The notes: generated from the sequence alone by a model not told the origin. Shown: positions 11,180 through 24,500, numbered from the stretch's first letter. The stretch: DNA of 64,000 nt from Klebsormidium nitens (GCA_000708835.1 DF237104.1:62001-126000), one strand, 5' to 3'. A program made the numbers and translations.

Positions 11180-14100
11180 ATGGCGCTCCGCCAGCGCACG
11201 CCAGCTGTCCAGCTGCTAACAGTGGTTTTGCTCGCGCTGACAGCTGTCAGCCCCATCAAAGCGCAGTTTGGAGCAAACGGCACGTTCCACCCGGGCGGGG
11301 TGACCAGGAACTTTTCAGTCACTGGCCCATGGAGTGAGTGGGGTCATTTGCCCAGATTTCTCGACAGCATGGAGATCTATGTGTCATGTTCTAGCTCTTC
11401 AGGTCTCTGTTCTTCCTTGCTTTTTCCTGCTCCAGATCCTGTCGATGGTCAGTCACTGTGGCACCTTGTCAATGGATCAGAATCTTGTAATGGAGCAGCT
11501 CATTCAATGTCATCTGTGTCCAGATGAGCAGAATGAAAGCGGCTGCTTTTTGCAGCTCTTCTCGCCTCTGTTTCGTTTCACTGCGTGCTGATTGAGCAGG
11601 CAGCCAGTTTGTCTATCTCAGGAGCTTTGCATCCCTACTGCCACCAGCTTGAGTGACAAATCTGTTCCTCTATTGGTATTCTTGACTCGGATAAATAAGA
11701 GGGAGAAACTTCAGCGTTCTTACATGGCACGATGTCTAGACCAGTCTGGTTTCCCGAACATAACCTTCCAGAAAGCCCAGTAGTCAGGCAAACCTTACTA
11801 GATTTGAAGACAGCTGCTTTAGATCAAAGGAGTCCTATCCAGCCTTCTCCGGAAGCAGATTCTGTATTGCGAAGCCAGCTAAACCGTCTTTTAACAAGAG
11901 CATCTGTGTCTGTTGCAATGTACTTAACCCCAGCGCTGTTTTTTTTCAGACTTCATTGACACTCTGTCCCTGAACTACACCACCCAAGCCCTGCCCCAGT
12001 CCTTTGCGCGGGCGCAGTGTCAAACCGGGCAGCCGGCCTACCCTGTAGTGGAGGCGACCATTGATGGGGTGCAGCAGGTATGCAAGGTCAACTCGAAGCT
12101 ATGGGCTTTCTGTAGCTGCACACTCTTCTTGGGCATCTCCTAGAACAGCATAACCTTGCAGTGTGACCAATCAACGGATTTGAGTGGCTTGCTTGTGGTC
12201 AGATCTTTGGACCTACCCAATCCGCTCTGCGCCCCACTAGAACTTGGTCGTCAGGTCTTCCTCCCTTGGACCAGAAGACTCCAAACGACCCCTTCCAAGT
12301 TTGCCATTCACTGCACCCTCTACACTTCGGACCCTCACTCAAAGCCTTGCAATTTGGCCGCCACCTCTAGCTTTGTCAGGTGACAAAAAAAAGTGGTTGA
12401 AGATACTTCAAGTCAGTAATTGTCGAGTTACTTCAAGCGAGTGATTGGAACAATCAGAATGGGTTCCAACCTCAGCCCCTCAAAAAGACTGATGGTTACC
12501 AGCACAAGCCAAACCGACACAAGGGACCAACGAGAGGTCAGCTTACCCATTTTTTTCTTTTTTATTCAAGTCATTGAAGTCAGTACCTCACACTTCTACC
12601 AAGTGGATTTTAGTGGACTCGCGCAATCACACACATTCCTGACTGCTCTGACCGCAGGCAATGCTGGCGGAAAATCTGACATGCAGCCAGCTGATTGCGG
12701 CATATGTCCAGGTAAGCTCTGATTGGTCGTCCATTGCAACAACGTCCTCAATGTGCCGACAATCTGTAGAAGCTGGCCATTAGGGGCCACCAAAATTGTG
12801 GTTGAGTATCATGCAGTTCGTTGAGAAAGACCGTTCTGTGCTAGCTCGGTTGAATTGTGTTCCTGTGAATTGAAAGTGCCGCTTGAAACGTATGGACGTA
12901 GATCCATCACTTGCCGAAATCATCATTTCTGGAGATTGACCCTCCGGCCCATGTCTGAGGTTAGTCGGCCATCTGGCGGACATAGACGAATCGAAGCAGT
13001 CAACATTCAACGTCCTGAACATACCACAACTGCCGCTGCTCTGCAGCGATAACGCTTTGCACTGCGAGTCGCCTTTCACCCGCGTGCACAGCGCGCCCCA
13101 CGTCTCGTCAATCCCCTTGACTTCTCGAGTTCTGACGCCACCTGCTGTCACCACCACCTTCTTATGAGGCCATACGTCACCTTCTCCGGATCCTTCCGCA
13201 GTGCATCTTTCACTACGACAAGGGCACTGGCGGTCACTTCTCACCCCATCTCTTGACGTCACCTCCACAGCGTATCTCTGGCTATGAAATGAGTACCGGC
13301 GGTCACTTCTCACCCCATCTCTTGACGTCATCCTCTGACGTCACCTTCTCTATCCGCAGCGCATCTCCTACTACGACCGGAGCACTGGCCGTCACTTGCC
13401 ACCCCACCTTCTGACGTCACCCTCTGACGCCACCTTCTCTTTCCACAGTGCATCTCTTGCTACGACAAGACCACCGCCGCCACTTCTGATCCCACCTGAC
13501 CCCACCTTCTGACGTCACCTTCTGACGTCATTTTCCTTCCTTGCAGCGCATCTCCTATTACGACCAGAGCACTGGCGTTAACGCGGTCCGCCTGGTCATG
13601 CCGGACCTCGCAAACGTCACTGCCGCAAAGGACGCGCAGCTGGCGGCCGTCATTGCTTCCGGCAACAACACGCTCCCCGACCTGTTTTGCGTTCCCTTCG
13701 TGGTTAAGGATAACTACGACACGGTTGGCGTCGCGACCGCGAATGGCGCGGTGGCGCTGCTCGACAACTTCCCCTCAGCGGACGCAACCATTGTGAGAAG
13801 TCACCTTTCTACATCGGTTTCATTTGTTTGATGGTTTGCGTTTCGTTGGTGGTTAAGGATCATTACGACACGGTTGGTGTCGCGACCGCGAATGGCGTGG
13901 TGGCGCTGCTCGACAACTTCCCGTCGGCGGATGCGACCATAGTGAGGAGTAACGGTTTGTGATAGGTTCTATTTGTAGAATCGTTTGCGTTTCGTTCGTA
14001 TTTAAGGATAACTACGACACGGTTGGGGTGGCGCTGCTCGACAACTTTCCCTCAGCCGACGCAACCATTGCGAGGAGTTCACTTACAAAACTGTTCTTAA

Positions 14101-17100
14101 AAAGCGGACTGTTTTCTGTGAACCATCGCGCAAGCGAAGCTGCCTTTTGTTCCCGAGCGATGGGCTGGGCCGCCTCTCATTTGGTTCCGGTGAGACTTCC
14201 AACTGAAAGGTTTCACTGACAATCGCTCAGGTAGAGCTCAAATGGCTGCGGTTTAAGACGCGTTCGTTTTGCGTAAACCCAGGTGGCATAGATAAAGGCT
14301 TTGGGCGCAATAAATATGCATCTTTGTTCTGCTGAAACAAGGCCAAGACAACCCTTCCGCCTATTGTTCAATCTGATCGGGTCTGGCTTTGGTTTAAAAC
14401 GCGTCTTTTAATCAAATCCAGGTGGCACAAATCAAGGCTGCGGGAGCGGTAATTTTGGCCAAGGGCAATATGGCCGAGTGGGCCTTCTCGAACGCGGTCT
14501 CCATCGGCTCTGCTTTCGGCATCGTGCGCAACCCGTACGACACCGATCGCGTCACCGCAGGTTAGCAGTTATTAACCAAAACCCGAAACCCTCGGATGGT
14601 CAAAGTTTTGCAGAATGCGGTCGAAGCTCGAGCCTCGGGCCTCGAACCTCTGTCAAGCGCGGAGCTCACTTCAATCCTGATGCGAGAGAGTCTCGCACCG
14701 CGTGGGGTGTCGAAATGAATCGCCAGAGACAAAGTTGGCCATCAGAGCTGCGACAAGCGGGTATCAGAACATCTCAATTGTGAGACTCCCCTTCGACGCG
14801 ACACACTTCAAAGCACCAGCTAAATCGCAATATCGGACTTTCGCCAATGCAAGCCGCTCTGGCAGCCGTTCTTTGAAACACGTGACAACGCACGCAGGCA
14901 GCAGTGGCGGCCCCGCGGCCGCGGTCTCCGCGAGCTTCGCCATGATTGGGCTCGGTACGGACACGGGCAACTCGATCCGCGGGCCGTCCGGCCACAACGC
15001 GCTGGTGGGCATTCGCAGCACCATCGGCATCACCTCACGGTGAGCAACTCGAAAACTGACCCGTAGATCCTAAACCCTAAACCATGAACGTTAAAACAGG
15101 TTTCTAGGCCTTTTGAAACTCGGGCACGCGGCGGCGATCAGTTGGCGTTACTTCGTGATGAGCGTCGGGAGGTCTTAGAAGCATAAATTCGCGGTATCTC
15201 TCGATCCAGGGAAAGAATCCAGGGTTCTGGTTACCGTATCGCCGTTTACAGTTTCAAGATTTGAGGAACACTACGTGGATGTTCGAAATTTGTTCCTTTT
15301 AACATTAGCTACGAATCAGGTACGACTCTGCCAAGCGACAGAGAACGCCCACTCTTTGCCGCTTGTAAACAAGACAGTCCGCCACATGCTTTTGATAAGA
15401 AAGACGAGCAGGTTTGGAACTGATATTCCAAGCGACAAAGAACGCCCACTCTTCGCTGCTTGTAAGCAAGACAGTCCGCCATAAATCTGGAGATGAAGAC
15501 AAGCACTTTTGGAACTCATTTTCAAAAAGTTTGATAACTGATACTGTGTGCAGGGCCGGCATCATCCCCCTCATTCTGAACCGCGACATCGGCGGGCCCA
15601 TGGGGCGCACCGTCACTGACGTGGCCAAGGTCTTCCAGCACATCGTGAGGGCGCTCGCTGACGTCACTTTGTAATTCCGTATCCGCGCGCTTAATCGAGG
15701 ATACGCGTAGTCTGTCGTCGTTCATTGGCGAGGAGCTCGGATCTGGCAGATTCTAGAAAGGGCCGCTGCACGAATGAACGGTGAGACGCTATCTTCAAAC
15801 AGTGATGCAACCGGCCGAAGCAGGCATTCCTTGAACGCGCCTCGATCGAAGCTCCTTCTTTGACGCCTTTCGAGTCGGGTTCGAATCGCGCGTCCGCAGG
15901 TTTTTCTTTTCTTGCAGACCGTGATTGAACGAGTTGCCAGGTGTTCGCAATTCTGTGAGCTTCTCATTTTCCTTACCAGGTGGGCCCCGACCCGACCGGG
16001 CGTGACGACGTGACCCTCCGCAGCGCAAACTCTACGCTTAATCCGTACGGCATCCCGTCCAACTACACGCAGTTCCTCAACGCGAGCGGGCTGCAGGTAA
16101 GCGAGATTCTCCGTTGCTCAATCCGCGACTTTCAGCTTCGATCGGCGTTTGAGAATCTACTTAAGATTTACTCCCTGAAAAGGCACATCGCTCGAGACTA
16201 AGGTGAGAGATCCTTTTCCTTCCAGGGAAAACATAAGTCTTGAAACTTTTCCTTTCAGGGAAAAGGTAACTCTTGAAAGCCCATCAAGAACTTGAGTCGA
16301 ACCTCGAGAGATTCTTCCTTGCCAAAGACTGAGATGCCGCTAGTCGCCTGACTGTGGACTATATCAAGATCGAGCGGCTGAGAAGATTCAGTTGTGTGGC
16401 AAACCTCCGCTCGACCTGTTAGGAAAGTCGAGGTAAGGAACGGGATGTGACCGCTGACCAAGGCTGTTTGAACTCGCTGCCTGCAAGCTCTTCTGACCAG
16501 GATTATAGACCGTTTGTCTAAAGGCAGAAGATCAAAAGCATCTTTACCCCCTCCGAAATTCTTTGGTCGAGTTTGATCTGAGTTAACAATTGCTCTAGAA
16601 GCCACATGCTTTCACCTCGTGGCTGCACCAGGTCTATTCTTTTGCGACGCTGCAAGCGGCGTCGGGCAGACGCCCTCTCTAACCACTTGTGGTTAACGGC
16701 GAAACCCGCCCACCGAGCGGAGCTTGACGGATGGTTGTAACCCCCTTTCGTCACAGGGCAAAACAATTGGCGTGCTTCGTAGCCTAGAGTTCAACCCGAC
16801 GACTAGCCCCGACGGCGAGATCCAGAACCTGTTCAACCGCGCCATAATGGACCTTCAGTCGCTTGGGGCGACTGTCATTGACAACTTCACTGTAACCGGT
16901 ACGCACCAGCCTCGTCTGCGCCCTTCACCCTAGACTTTCTCGCAGCTACTTGTGAAGGCAGCTGTCAAGAGTTTCGCTCACACTTCACCCCTTTGCGGCT
17001 CCTGCGGTGCTCTGTGCTATCTCACTCTTGCGTTGCAATGTTTGTGATATCTTCGTACGGAAGATATCACAAACAATCAGGGCAACTTTTCAGCTGAGTG

Positions 17101-20100
17101 TCTCTTCTGACCCCTAAACAATTTGCTGGCAGCAAGCCGTGAAAACGGACCCGGGTTTTTTGTTATCTCCCACGCATCACTTCTGTTCGCCTGATCTGGT
17201 TGTTCCAGACACTTTTCTGCGCGACAAGCTGCTGTACGGACGTACTTCCGCCGTCCTCTTCGAGCTAAAATTCCGGTTTTCTCGCTCCAGGCAAACCCGC
17301 TGAGCGAAAAGCCGTGGCACCAACGAAACAATCTTCCTGGACCGTGTCAGTGCCGAAAACGCTCGACAGACAACTAAAATGGTGACATGTTTTATTTACC
17401 TTCGCAGTCAACTCGCTGGGCGACAGTGCCGGAAACGATCAGCAGACACTGGCAACTAGAATGTGACATGTGTTTTTGACCTTTTCCAGGCAACTCGTTG
17501 GGCGACAAGCCGTGGGACGGCCGCAACAGCTGGTACGTGGGTACCGGCGCGAACGGTTCCTTTGTCGGTTTCTCGAACCCGCAGTGCGCCAACTGGATCG
17601 AAGACTTGCAGACGTATCTCAGCACGGCAGGCAGCAGTTTCAAGACGGTGAATGACATTTACGTCAGCGGCGGGTTCCACCCGTCGGTGGTTGGGAGCTT
17701 TACCAGCAACATGAGGAACCAGAACATCTCGTCGGCCAGCCTGCCAACGGCCAACGGGATTGCGGCGGTGAGGAAACGAAGGAAACGGACGGGAATTTTG
17801 AAAGCACGGAAAATAGGATGCATAAGAAAATGTTGGCATTTAAGACATGAACAGGTTATTGTGGGTAGGAGACCAAAAGCTTGGTTGCGAATGCCGACTT
17901 TTGCTTAGGAACGTATCGATTTGGGTCAATCAGAACACTTTCCTGCAAACCTCGCACGCGGCATCGCACTTGTCAAAGGCGATGCTGCATAGAGAATGGA
18001 GACGGCTTTGTGAGAATCGACCTTATTGCGAACCGGATTTCAGTGCCATTCAAGTAACCTCGCTATCGGCTTGAGCAGGCACGCCTCCAGACTGCCAGCC
18101 GACCCATTAAAGAAAGTCCTTTGTGGTTGCAGGGTCAAGTATGCACCTGCGGGGACGACTTGACAAACGTGAGTGGACCTCAGATTCTCATCAAGAGTGG
18201 TCCAAGCTCGTCGGCAGCAGATTGCGGCTGGGGCGCCCTGACGGCGGATTGTTCACATCCTCTCTGTATGTATTTTCTGCAAGATAAATCTTTACTGGAC
18301 GCTCTATCCTGTTCATTCCATTGTCAAGAGCGCCAGAAGATATCGTGACTCCGTGTCGCGGGACTTCAATCATGCTTTGCACATCCCCACCTCATACATG
18401 CGTCACCTACTCTTGCCCGATAACGGTTGGAATCGGTTGGTTCCGAGCCCGTCTTTTGCACAAAGTCAGACGCAGCTTTGCAGAGTCCGAACCGCTTTGA
18501 ACCCACCTGAACTTCGTAACTGCTTTCTTGCGGCGGTGCAGCCGTGTCGTGTCGAGTTTCGGACGCGGCTCCTGGCAGCGATGGACGCCCAAAATGCGGA
18601 CGCCCTGATCTACCCGGGGTGGGCCAACCCGGCGCGTCTGGTCGGCGATTACGACAGCCCTCTGGGCGACCTTTCGCAGATCATCCCGCCCAACACCGGC
18701 ATGCCCGGGATCGTCGTGCCAATGGTGAGCTGCCACGTGGCGCTTGTTATATGGTAATGCGGCTGTTTGTGGGGATTTGAGAAGAAAGGGAGAAGCGAAT
18801 TGTTACAATGCAAACCGCCTGACGCCGGCATGCCCGGGATGCCTGTGCCGAAAATGAGCCGCCACGTGGCTTTCGTCGAAAAGCGTCACGAACGGGGGAG
18901 GATCAGAAATTTATCGCTCGACACGGGATGCTCGGGATTGTTGTACTATCCATGGGCTTTGATTCTTCGTTTAAATACTGCGTCGCAAAAAAGCAGGGAC
19001 AGGGGACTTACCGCCGTTCTGCCGAGGCTGATCACCAGCCCAATATTGGCATGGTCAATTTCGTGGGAGATGCCACGTGGCGTGCTGGGAAAGCGTCTTG
19101 TCATATCCACCTCGTCCCTCTCGATACGGACGGGTAAAGGTAATTAGGCGGAAATGCTCAACGGCTCAAAGGCTCAGATCAACTCCAGTCAAATCAACAT
19201 AGCGGAGTTGCTTAGGTTAGTTGGCGGATGCTGATTCCTGTTTCTCCGTTGCAGGGCTACACATCCCGTGGGCTTCCCGCGACTCTACAGGTGAGCCGAC
19301 CGCCTTCTTGAAAATCCAGTCGCTTCAAGAAAATTGTTGAGGTTCTGATTTTTAGTTGCCTCGATATAGCGGGAAGGGTTTGTTTTGATGTGCGAGTGGT
19401 CTGTGAACCCCTCTTTCAGTTCTCGTCCAGCCAATTGCGTAGTGGCAACTGCTGGCCTTAAAGACATCGACCAAAATATTGAGTCCTTGGAAACTTCGAC
19501 GATGTTCGATTATGCCGCAGTAGACCTTAATGCCGGCGTCTTTCGTAGAACACTCAGTGAATGGGTTGGTCAGCCGGTCCAACTTTTCACGCCAGTCGAA
19601 CGCCTTCTTATCATCTTATCCTCTCCTTATCGCACTTTCCGCGACCTTGCCTTTCGATTCCCGCTGTGTTCTCTGTTGCTTCTTCCTTTGATCTTCGCTG
19701 AAAAACGCACCTTTTCGCGTGTGCTTCTTTCAACCTCTTCTTCCTCCAATGTCTTTTCTGAGCGTTTCAAGCTCGCGCTGCGTCCTGCAGATTGTCGCCC
19801 GCCCTTACGCGGAGCCAACGCTCTTCACGATCGCATATGCATACGAGCAGGGCACCAAGCGCCGCACGGTGGGTCGCAGTCTCTAGACCAACTTGTTTGC
19901 AATAGACTCGCCGTCTCTGGGATTATTGGAGTGAGATGCCACCTCTGAATTCCACTGCTAACTCGTTTGCACACTGTCTTATTGTGCGCGTGTTGTCGCA
20001 ATCCGATGCTACGTAATCGCACTCCGCAACCGTCCTTCGTCTCCAATCTTTGGGTTTTATTCCCTCCGTCGCGAGTAGCTGATGACAACCTGAGCTTCCT

Positions 20101-20220
20101 CAAAGCGCACAAGTATTCAATGATAAAATCTTCCCTATAATGCAGCCCCCGCCCGGTTTCTCGGAATGCACCGCCAACAGTACGTCCTCGGGCATCACGT
20201 CCAAAGAGGCCTTCCCGTAG
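11180..20220 (+). CDS. Secreted amidase-signature family hydrolase
   Basis: Fourteen exons join in phase to 1845 bp (614 residues): 11180..11333, 11950..12077, 13547..13792, 14422..14560, 14898..15039, 15554..15644, 15980..16096, 16757..16898, 17490..17767, 18133..18168, 18542..18724, 19255..19290, 19791..19868 and 20146..20220. The N-terminus is a classic signal peptide ([17 protein letters not shown]), and many N-x-S/T sites suggest passage through the secretory pathway. The Ser-cisSer-Lys triad of the amidase signature family is visible: Lys148 in VVKDNYD, Ser224 in GSSGGP and Ser248 in [12 protein letters not shown]. The 24-residue spacing between the two serines matches fatty acid amide hydrolase. 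The family hydrolyses carboxamide C-N bonds; the substrate here cannot be told. The nucleophile motif is GNSIR rather than the usual GGSIR. The C-terminus is near-complete ([21 protein letters not shown]). Several introns carry decayed copies of adjacent exon ends. It ends tail-to-tail with RAPTOR. Confidence 0.9.
13202..13480 (+). repeat. Four decoy copies of the amidase exon 3 acceptor junction
   Basis: The real exon 3 starts at 13547 with CGCATCTCCTATTACGACCA after a ttgcag acceptor. Diverged copies of that junction, each with cag and the exon start, lie at about 13202, 13271, 13360 and 13449, spaced 69-98 bp. Between them the intron repeats a CCACCTTCTGACGTCACC-like filler. The array lies wholly in intron 2. 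The copy at 13360 is closest to the real exon and keeps an AG acceptor. Confidence 0.8.
13834..14069 (+). repeat. Two decoy copies of the 3' part of amidase exon 3
   Basis: The last 110 bases of exon 3 (13683..13792) recur at 13834..13941 and, with an internal deletion, at 13984..14069. Both copies keep the [12 protein letters not shown]-coding stretch. The first has an intact GTGAGG donor; the second has GCGAGG. They lie in intron 3, downstream of the real exon. Confidence 0.85.
17040..17074. repeat. Perfect 15 bp hairpin in an amidase intron
   Basis: The arms 17040..17054 (GTTTGTGATATCTTC) and 17060..17074 are perfect inverted repeats around a five-base loop (GTACG). It lies in intron 8 and could fold strongly in the pre-mRNA. 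No target duplication is seen. Confidence 0.7.
17350..17445 (+). repeat. Decoy copies of the amidase exon 9 acceptor junction
   Basis: A diverged copy (tcaactcgctgggcgacag after ttcgcag, 17403..17430) precedes the real acceptor at 17490, whose exon starts GCAACTCGTTGGGCGACA. The tgacatgt run before each acceptor is repeated too. An older copy lies at about 17352. Confidence 0.7.
18817..19085 (+). repeat. Decoy copies of the amidase exon 11 donor junction
   Basis: The exon 11 end (ACCGGCATGCCCGGGATCGT, then GTGAGCTGCCACGTGGCG) recurs in decayed form at about 18817..18870, 18919..18950 and 19040..19085. The first copy keeps GGCATGCCCGGGAT and GCCACGTGGC but has lost the donor GT (aaaatgagcc). 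Confidence 0.7.
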
Positions 20221-21580
20221 ACGTGGGCGGAAGCCTCTAAGTTGGAGTCGGAAGATCTCGTCAAGTATAATAAGGGGTGTGCGTTGATGCTTGCCATGTT
20301 GCTTCCAAACTCTAAACATCTTGGATCAATGATTATTGTTTGGGGTTTGATAGGAATCTAAAGACTGCTAAATGAGTAAGGTGCACACAAGTCAGGATTG
20401 CAGAGGGGCTTTACTTAGGCGGATGACGGTGCCGAATACATCGCTTTGAATGCGATGCAGTGACCAGCTTATCAAGCAGCTTCAAAAGAGGGGCTTTGAG
20501 GTGAACGAAGTACGAAGAGGATGCATGTTGTGTCGAACGGGCTGGGTACGAAAGACACTTCGAAAGATCTGGAGGCTAAGTTACATTCAATGTATGCACA
20601 CGTCTTGAAGCTTGACGTTCTGAAGTTGTGAAGTTCGGCGATCGTACATGAAAGGTGCATGACTCCACTTTAGTAGCGAATTAACATTTGTGACTGATTG
20701 GCTGCCTATAGCCGGGACGTTGCACCGTTATTAAATGTTCAACTGTCGGAGCGTTTGTGTATGGGTAACCTGGAAGCCTGCACATGTTGATGTTTATTCA
20801 GCTTGACTGGCATGCCATGCATGCGATGCAAAGCTCAATATAATGCGTGTGCTGTAGTTCACTTTGCGCGCGGTTTAAAGTCAGACCCGCAATGTACTGG
20901 CAAGCGCTCCGCCGGGCAGGGTCGTACGCGGTACCACTAAGACGGCCCCGGCCAATTACCACATGAATACTCAACCAAGCGGCCCATGCTCGGTAAGGGC
21001 TTTACTATGATGTGATGTATGGATTACTTATGTTTTAGCTGCCGCGGCCGATACCTAAAATTGCAAGGACTGTGCGTCGGCCAGAACCGTATTAAAGCTC
21101 TCGAAAAAGTTGGATTTCAATTGAACCATTGATCCGCGAAGTTTGCACAATTTGACCCACTGTAGTACGTCTAAAGGGGTGCATGAACTTGCAATCTGAA
21201 ATGCTCAGTTATGTAATCAGACATTTTGATCTGCCACATAAGTGCATCCGTGACCGAAGATTGGCCCGGCTGCAGGTATGTGCCACCCCAAATCCAATTT
21301 AAGCGGCCGGGTACAATCAACGCAAGCTAGGCCAATGGCGCACATGCCGGTTGCACATGCATGTGGCATGCTTGTAAAGTTCCATTTCGGCCAAGCTGCG
21401 CTACAGATATACATTCATTAGTTTGCGAGACGCGCATTCAATCATTGCTTGCATTCTGGGCAGTTCCTAGAGTAAACCTAATGATCGAACAATGATTGTC
21501 CTACTCGTCGAACTTACTGAAAACTAGGTATTTACAGCCCTACTTGACTTTCACAACCCCGCGAACACGCTAACCTAGTC
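20221..21580. other. Convergent intergenic region between amidase and RAPTOR
   Basis: The two genes point toward each other, so both 3' untranslated regions and their polyadenylation signals fall in this 1.36 kb. No coding feature is supported. Confidence 0.5.
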
Positions 21581-24500
21581 TCACCTCGGCCGTTGACTTT
21601 CTCCAGCGTATATTGATACAATCGAGTCAGTCGCGCCCGCGGCTAGAAGCACTTGGTATGGGTGGAACTGGAGGCAACTGACGGGCCCTATCCGTTGCCC
21701 CAAAAAGCTGTTATGATACCTTACCATGCTGAGTTGCTCTCCAGCCATGCTGAAGACTTTGATATATTGCTTTGCGGAGCCGCTGGCCATAACCGGGGCA
21801 TGTCTGTGCACGGTGAGGGCAGTCATGCTGCCCTTGTGGGCTTCGATGGATAAGTACGACTGGCTCGCCCGCCGCATGTCGAGCAACTGGATGTCGCCCC
21901 ACACGGACGCACTCACGAGCTGTAGCAAAGAGGAGCAAAGTAAAGATTAGGGAACAGAAGGTTCTTCACTGAAAGGGCGATTCGGCAGGCAATCAAGCCC
22001 TTCTGTGAAGCTCACTGTAAGTCAAAGGAAAGCTTCACGGAGGTCATTGGATCATTATCTACACATGAGCGAGAAAGACAGTATACTGATATTGACAAGT
22101 GTCGGTAAGATCTGCGCGCACGACATTGCAATGAAAAGTGAGAAACCCGGCTTTGCACAAGCGCAAAGTCAACGAAAATCAATAGCAGAACAAAAACCCA
22201 CTGGTGGAGTACACTTGAACGAGGGAGCCTGCAATTGAGCGTAAACAGAAAAAGTTGCGTGGGCGACCAATCAAGTGCACCGACTCACCTTGGTCGGTTC
22301 TGCCCCGGGCTGGAAGTCGACCCCTACGACTTTATGCGTGTGGGGGGTCGCCGTACCGACGAGTCTGCACAAGAGACGACACGTGTCAAAGCGAGCAGGT
22401 GAAGCGAAATATCAAAAGTAAGCACATTGGGTACTAACGTTTGTGTGCTCAATATTAGCGGCTCGATCGATCCTTCCAAAACGCGTTCCTACTTATTTGA
22501 CGGGTCGAACATAGTTCGGGTGCAGCTTTGGTCACTTCGTTGCAATTGGGGAAGACCGGTTGCCCACCGCAACGTCCAGGGTCGTGCACCACTCCTCTTA
22601 ACCAATGAAATCGCCAAGCTGAGGGCTGATTCGACACACGCAAAAAAAAAACTTTCGCGCGGCTCAGAGGAGCCATCAATTCTGCAGTATGTGAACGCCC
22701 CAAACGGACGCGAAGACGCAGATAGTGTGCGGACTCACGAGTTTCGCGTCCGCATGTCGAACAGCTTGACGGACCCGTCCGCGCAACCGGCCACCAGTTG
22801 CGCTGGATGGACCTGGGAAGCGTTCTGCAGCAGCGGACAGCACCAAGAAAGAGGTAAGGGGAGAGCGAGTCAGTCAGCGCTAGTGAGATAGCTTTGAATG
22901 CGGTTGGACACATATCAAAAGCGAGAAGAGCTTGATTTACGAGCACAACTTCCTCGTGGGCACGCGTTGAATAGCTGGCATTGGCCCGGCGTATTCCCGA
23001 GCGAGAAAGCGAGTGCTGATGAGATAGCCTGGAAGGCTGTTGAACACAAACAGAGAGCGACGAGGGCTCAAATCACAAGCACAGCGTACTCCAAAAAAGA
23101 CACCTAGGAACGCGTCGATTGGACGGCTTGGCCCGGCGTGCTTTTCAATACCTGGAAAAACATTGAACCCACTGAAAGAGCTAGCAAGCGCAGGAACGCT
23201 AGATTTGCATTCCGAGAAGCCCCGCTTGAGGATCTCAGGCGTAAAATTTAGTCTTAAGAAAGCTCCTGATTTGGGCCCGGTTGATAGAACCGGGGTGAGG
23301 AACCAGAAAAGGTGGACCAACTCCGAAGACCGGGCGGCTTCGCAATTGCGCTCGATTGGAGAACCGCGATGAGTAGGGGCGAAGATGAAAGGGCGGTCCA
23401 TCCTTTCACGCTCGGTGAGTCAAGGGTGATACAAACGGACGCGTCTTCTTACCAGAGCCACGACGGACGCGTCCGTTTGCATGGGCACGCTCGCGCTCAG
23501 CATCTCCCGGTCCATGTCCCACACGTGGAGGAACGGCACCTCCCCAGAGGCGTACTGAAGAAGAGATGGACAAAAGAATGGAGTGTATTGTTTTGGTGCA
23601 CTAGAAAACGCTTCGCTTTCAAGCTTCTCCAAATTGGGCGAAGTGAGCTTTTGAGAATGGAACTTCGGGCAATCAAGTACCCGACGACAGAACGTGTACG
23701 TGCGGCCCTTTTGGAGACCCGCTGACGAGCTGCTGATGCCGCGTTCAAACGCTTTCGAAAACATTTGCACAACGATCAACAGCCTGGCAGCGTGACCGGG
23801 CGGGGAGGAAGGAACCAGAGGGGCTGAAAACAAGATTCCGATCGAACACTTTGCTGAGCAACTTATTCACCACCATCATTGGCTGGCATGGCTGGCAAGT
23901 CAGAAAGGCTTTTGGCTTTTTTTTTTAATTTTGAATTTTGTACGACGGCGGCGCCCGCATGATGCCCTTCGACAGCACAATATCCGACATAAGACCTCTC
24001 AAATTCCAATTCGTAACATCTATACATTTTAAGGTATTGGAAAATCAGATCACGAAACCTTTAAGGCAACCACTGAGCTGCTGCCAGTGGTCAACGGCGC
24101 CGCCTGCCCCTCCACTTCGGGGTTTCATAAGCCAAGAGGTTTCCGAAAAGTTTCTAAGTGCATACATCACGCATCCGCAAGAGGCGCAGGCATAATAACG
24201 TCGAACTTACGAGGCATCCGCTGAGCTGCTGCCAGTCGACGACGGCGCCGCCCGCCCTGGCGCTCTGCCGGTGCCCCTCCAGGACGTTGAACGCGGTCGC
24301 CAGCCGCTGCTTTCCCCGCTCCGCAAAGTTGCGCCACACGCGCACCGCCCCGTCGTCTGCACAGAATGTCAGCAGCTTTTGAGACGGGCTTTGGTTCTGC
24401 TTCCTGTCTGCAGACCCTCGGTTATGAAGCTGACATCCTAGGGCACCAACCAGACGGACCTCGGTTTCTGGTTTTTTTGGTCAGTAGGTGTTTGCCAAAG

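Noticed and set aside
22427-22946. Open frames of 154 and 163 codons on opposite strands within RAPTOR
   Set aside because: They are shadows of the WD40 exon 22824..22739 and its introns. The correct frame reads [10 protein letters not shown].
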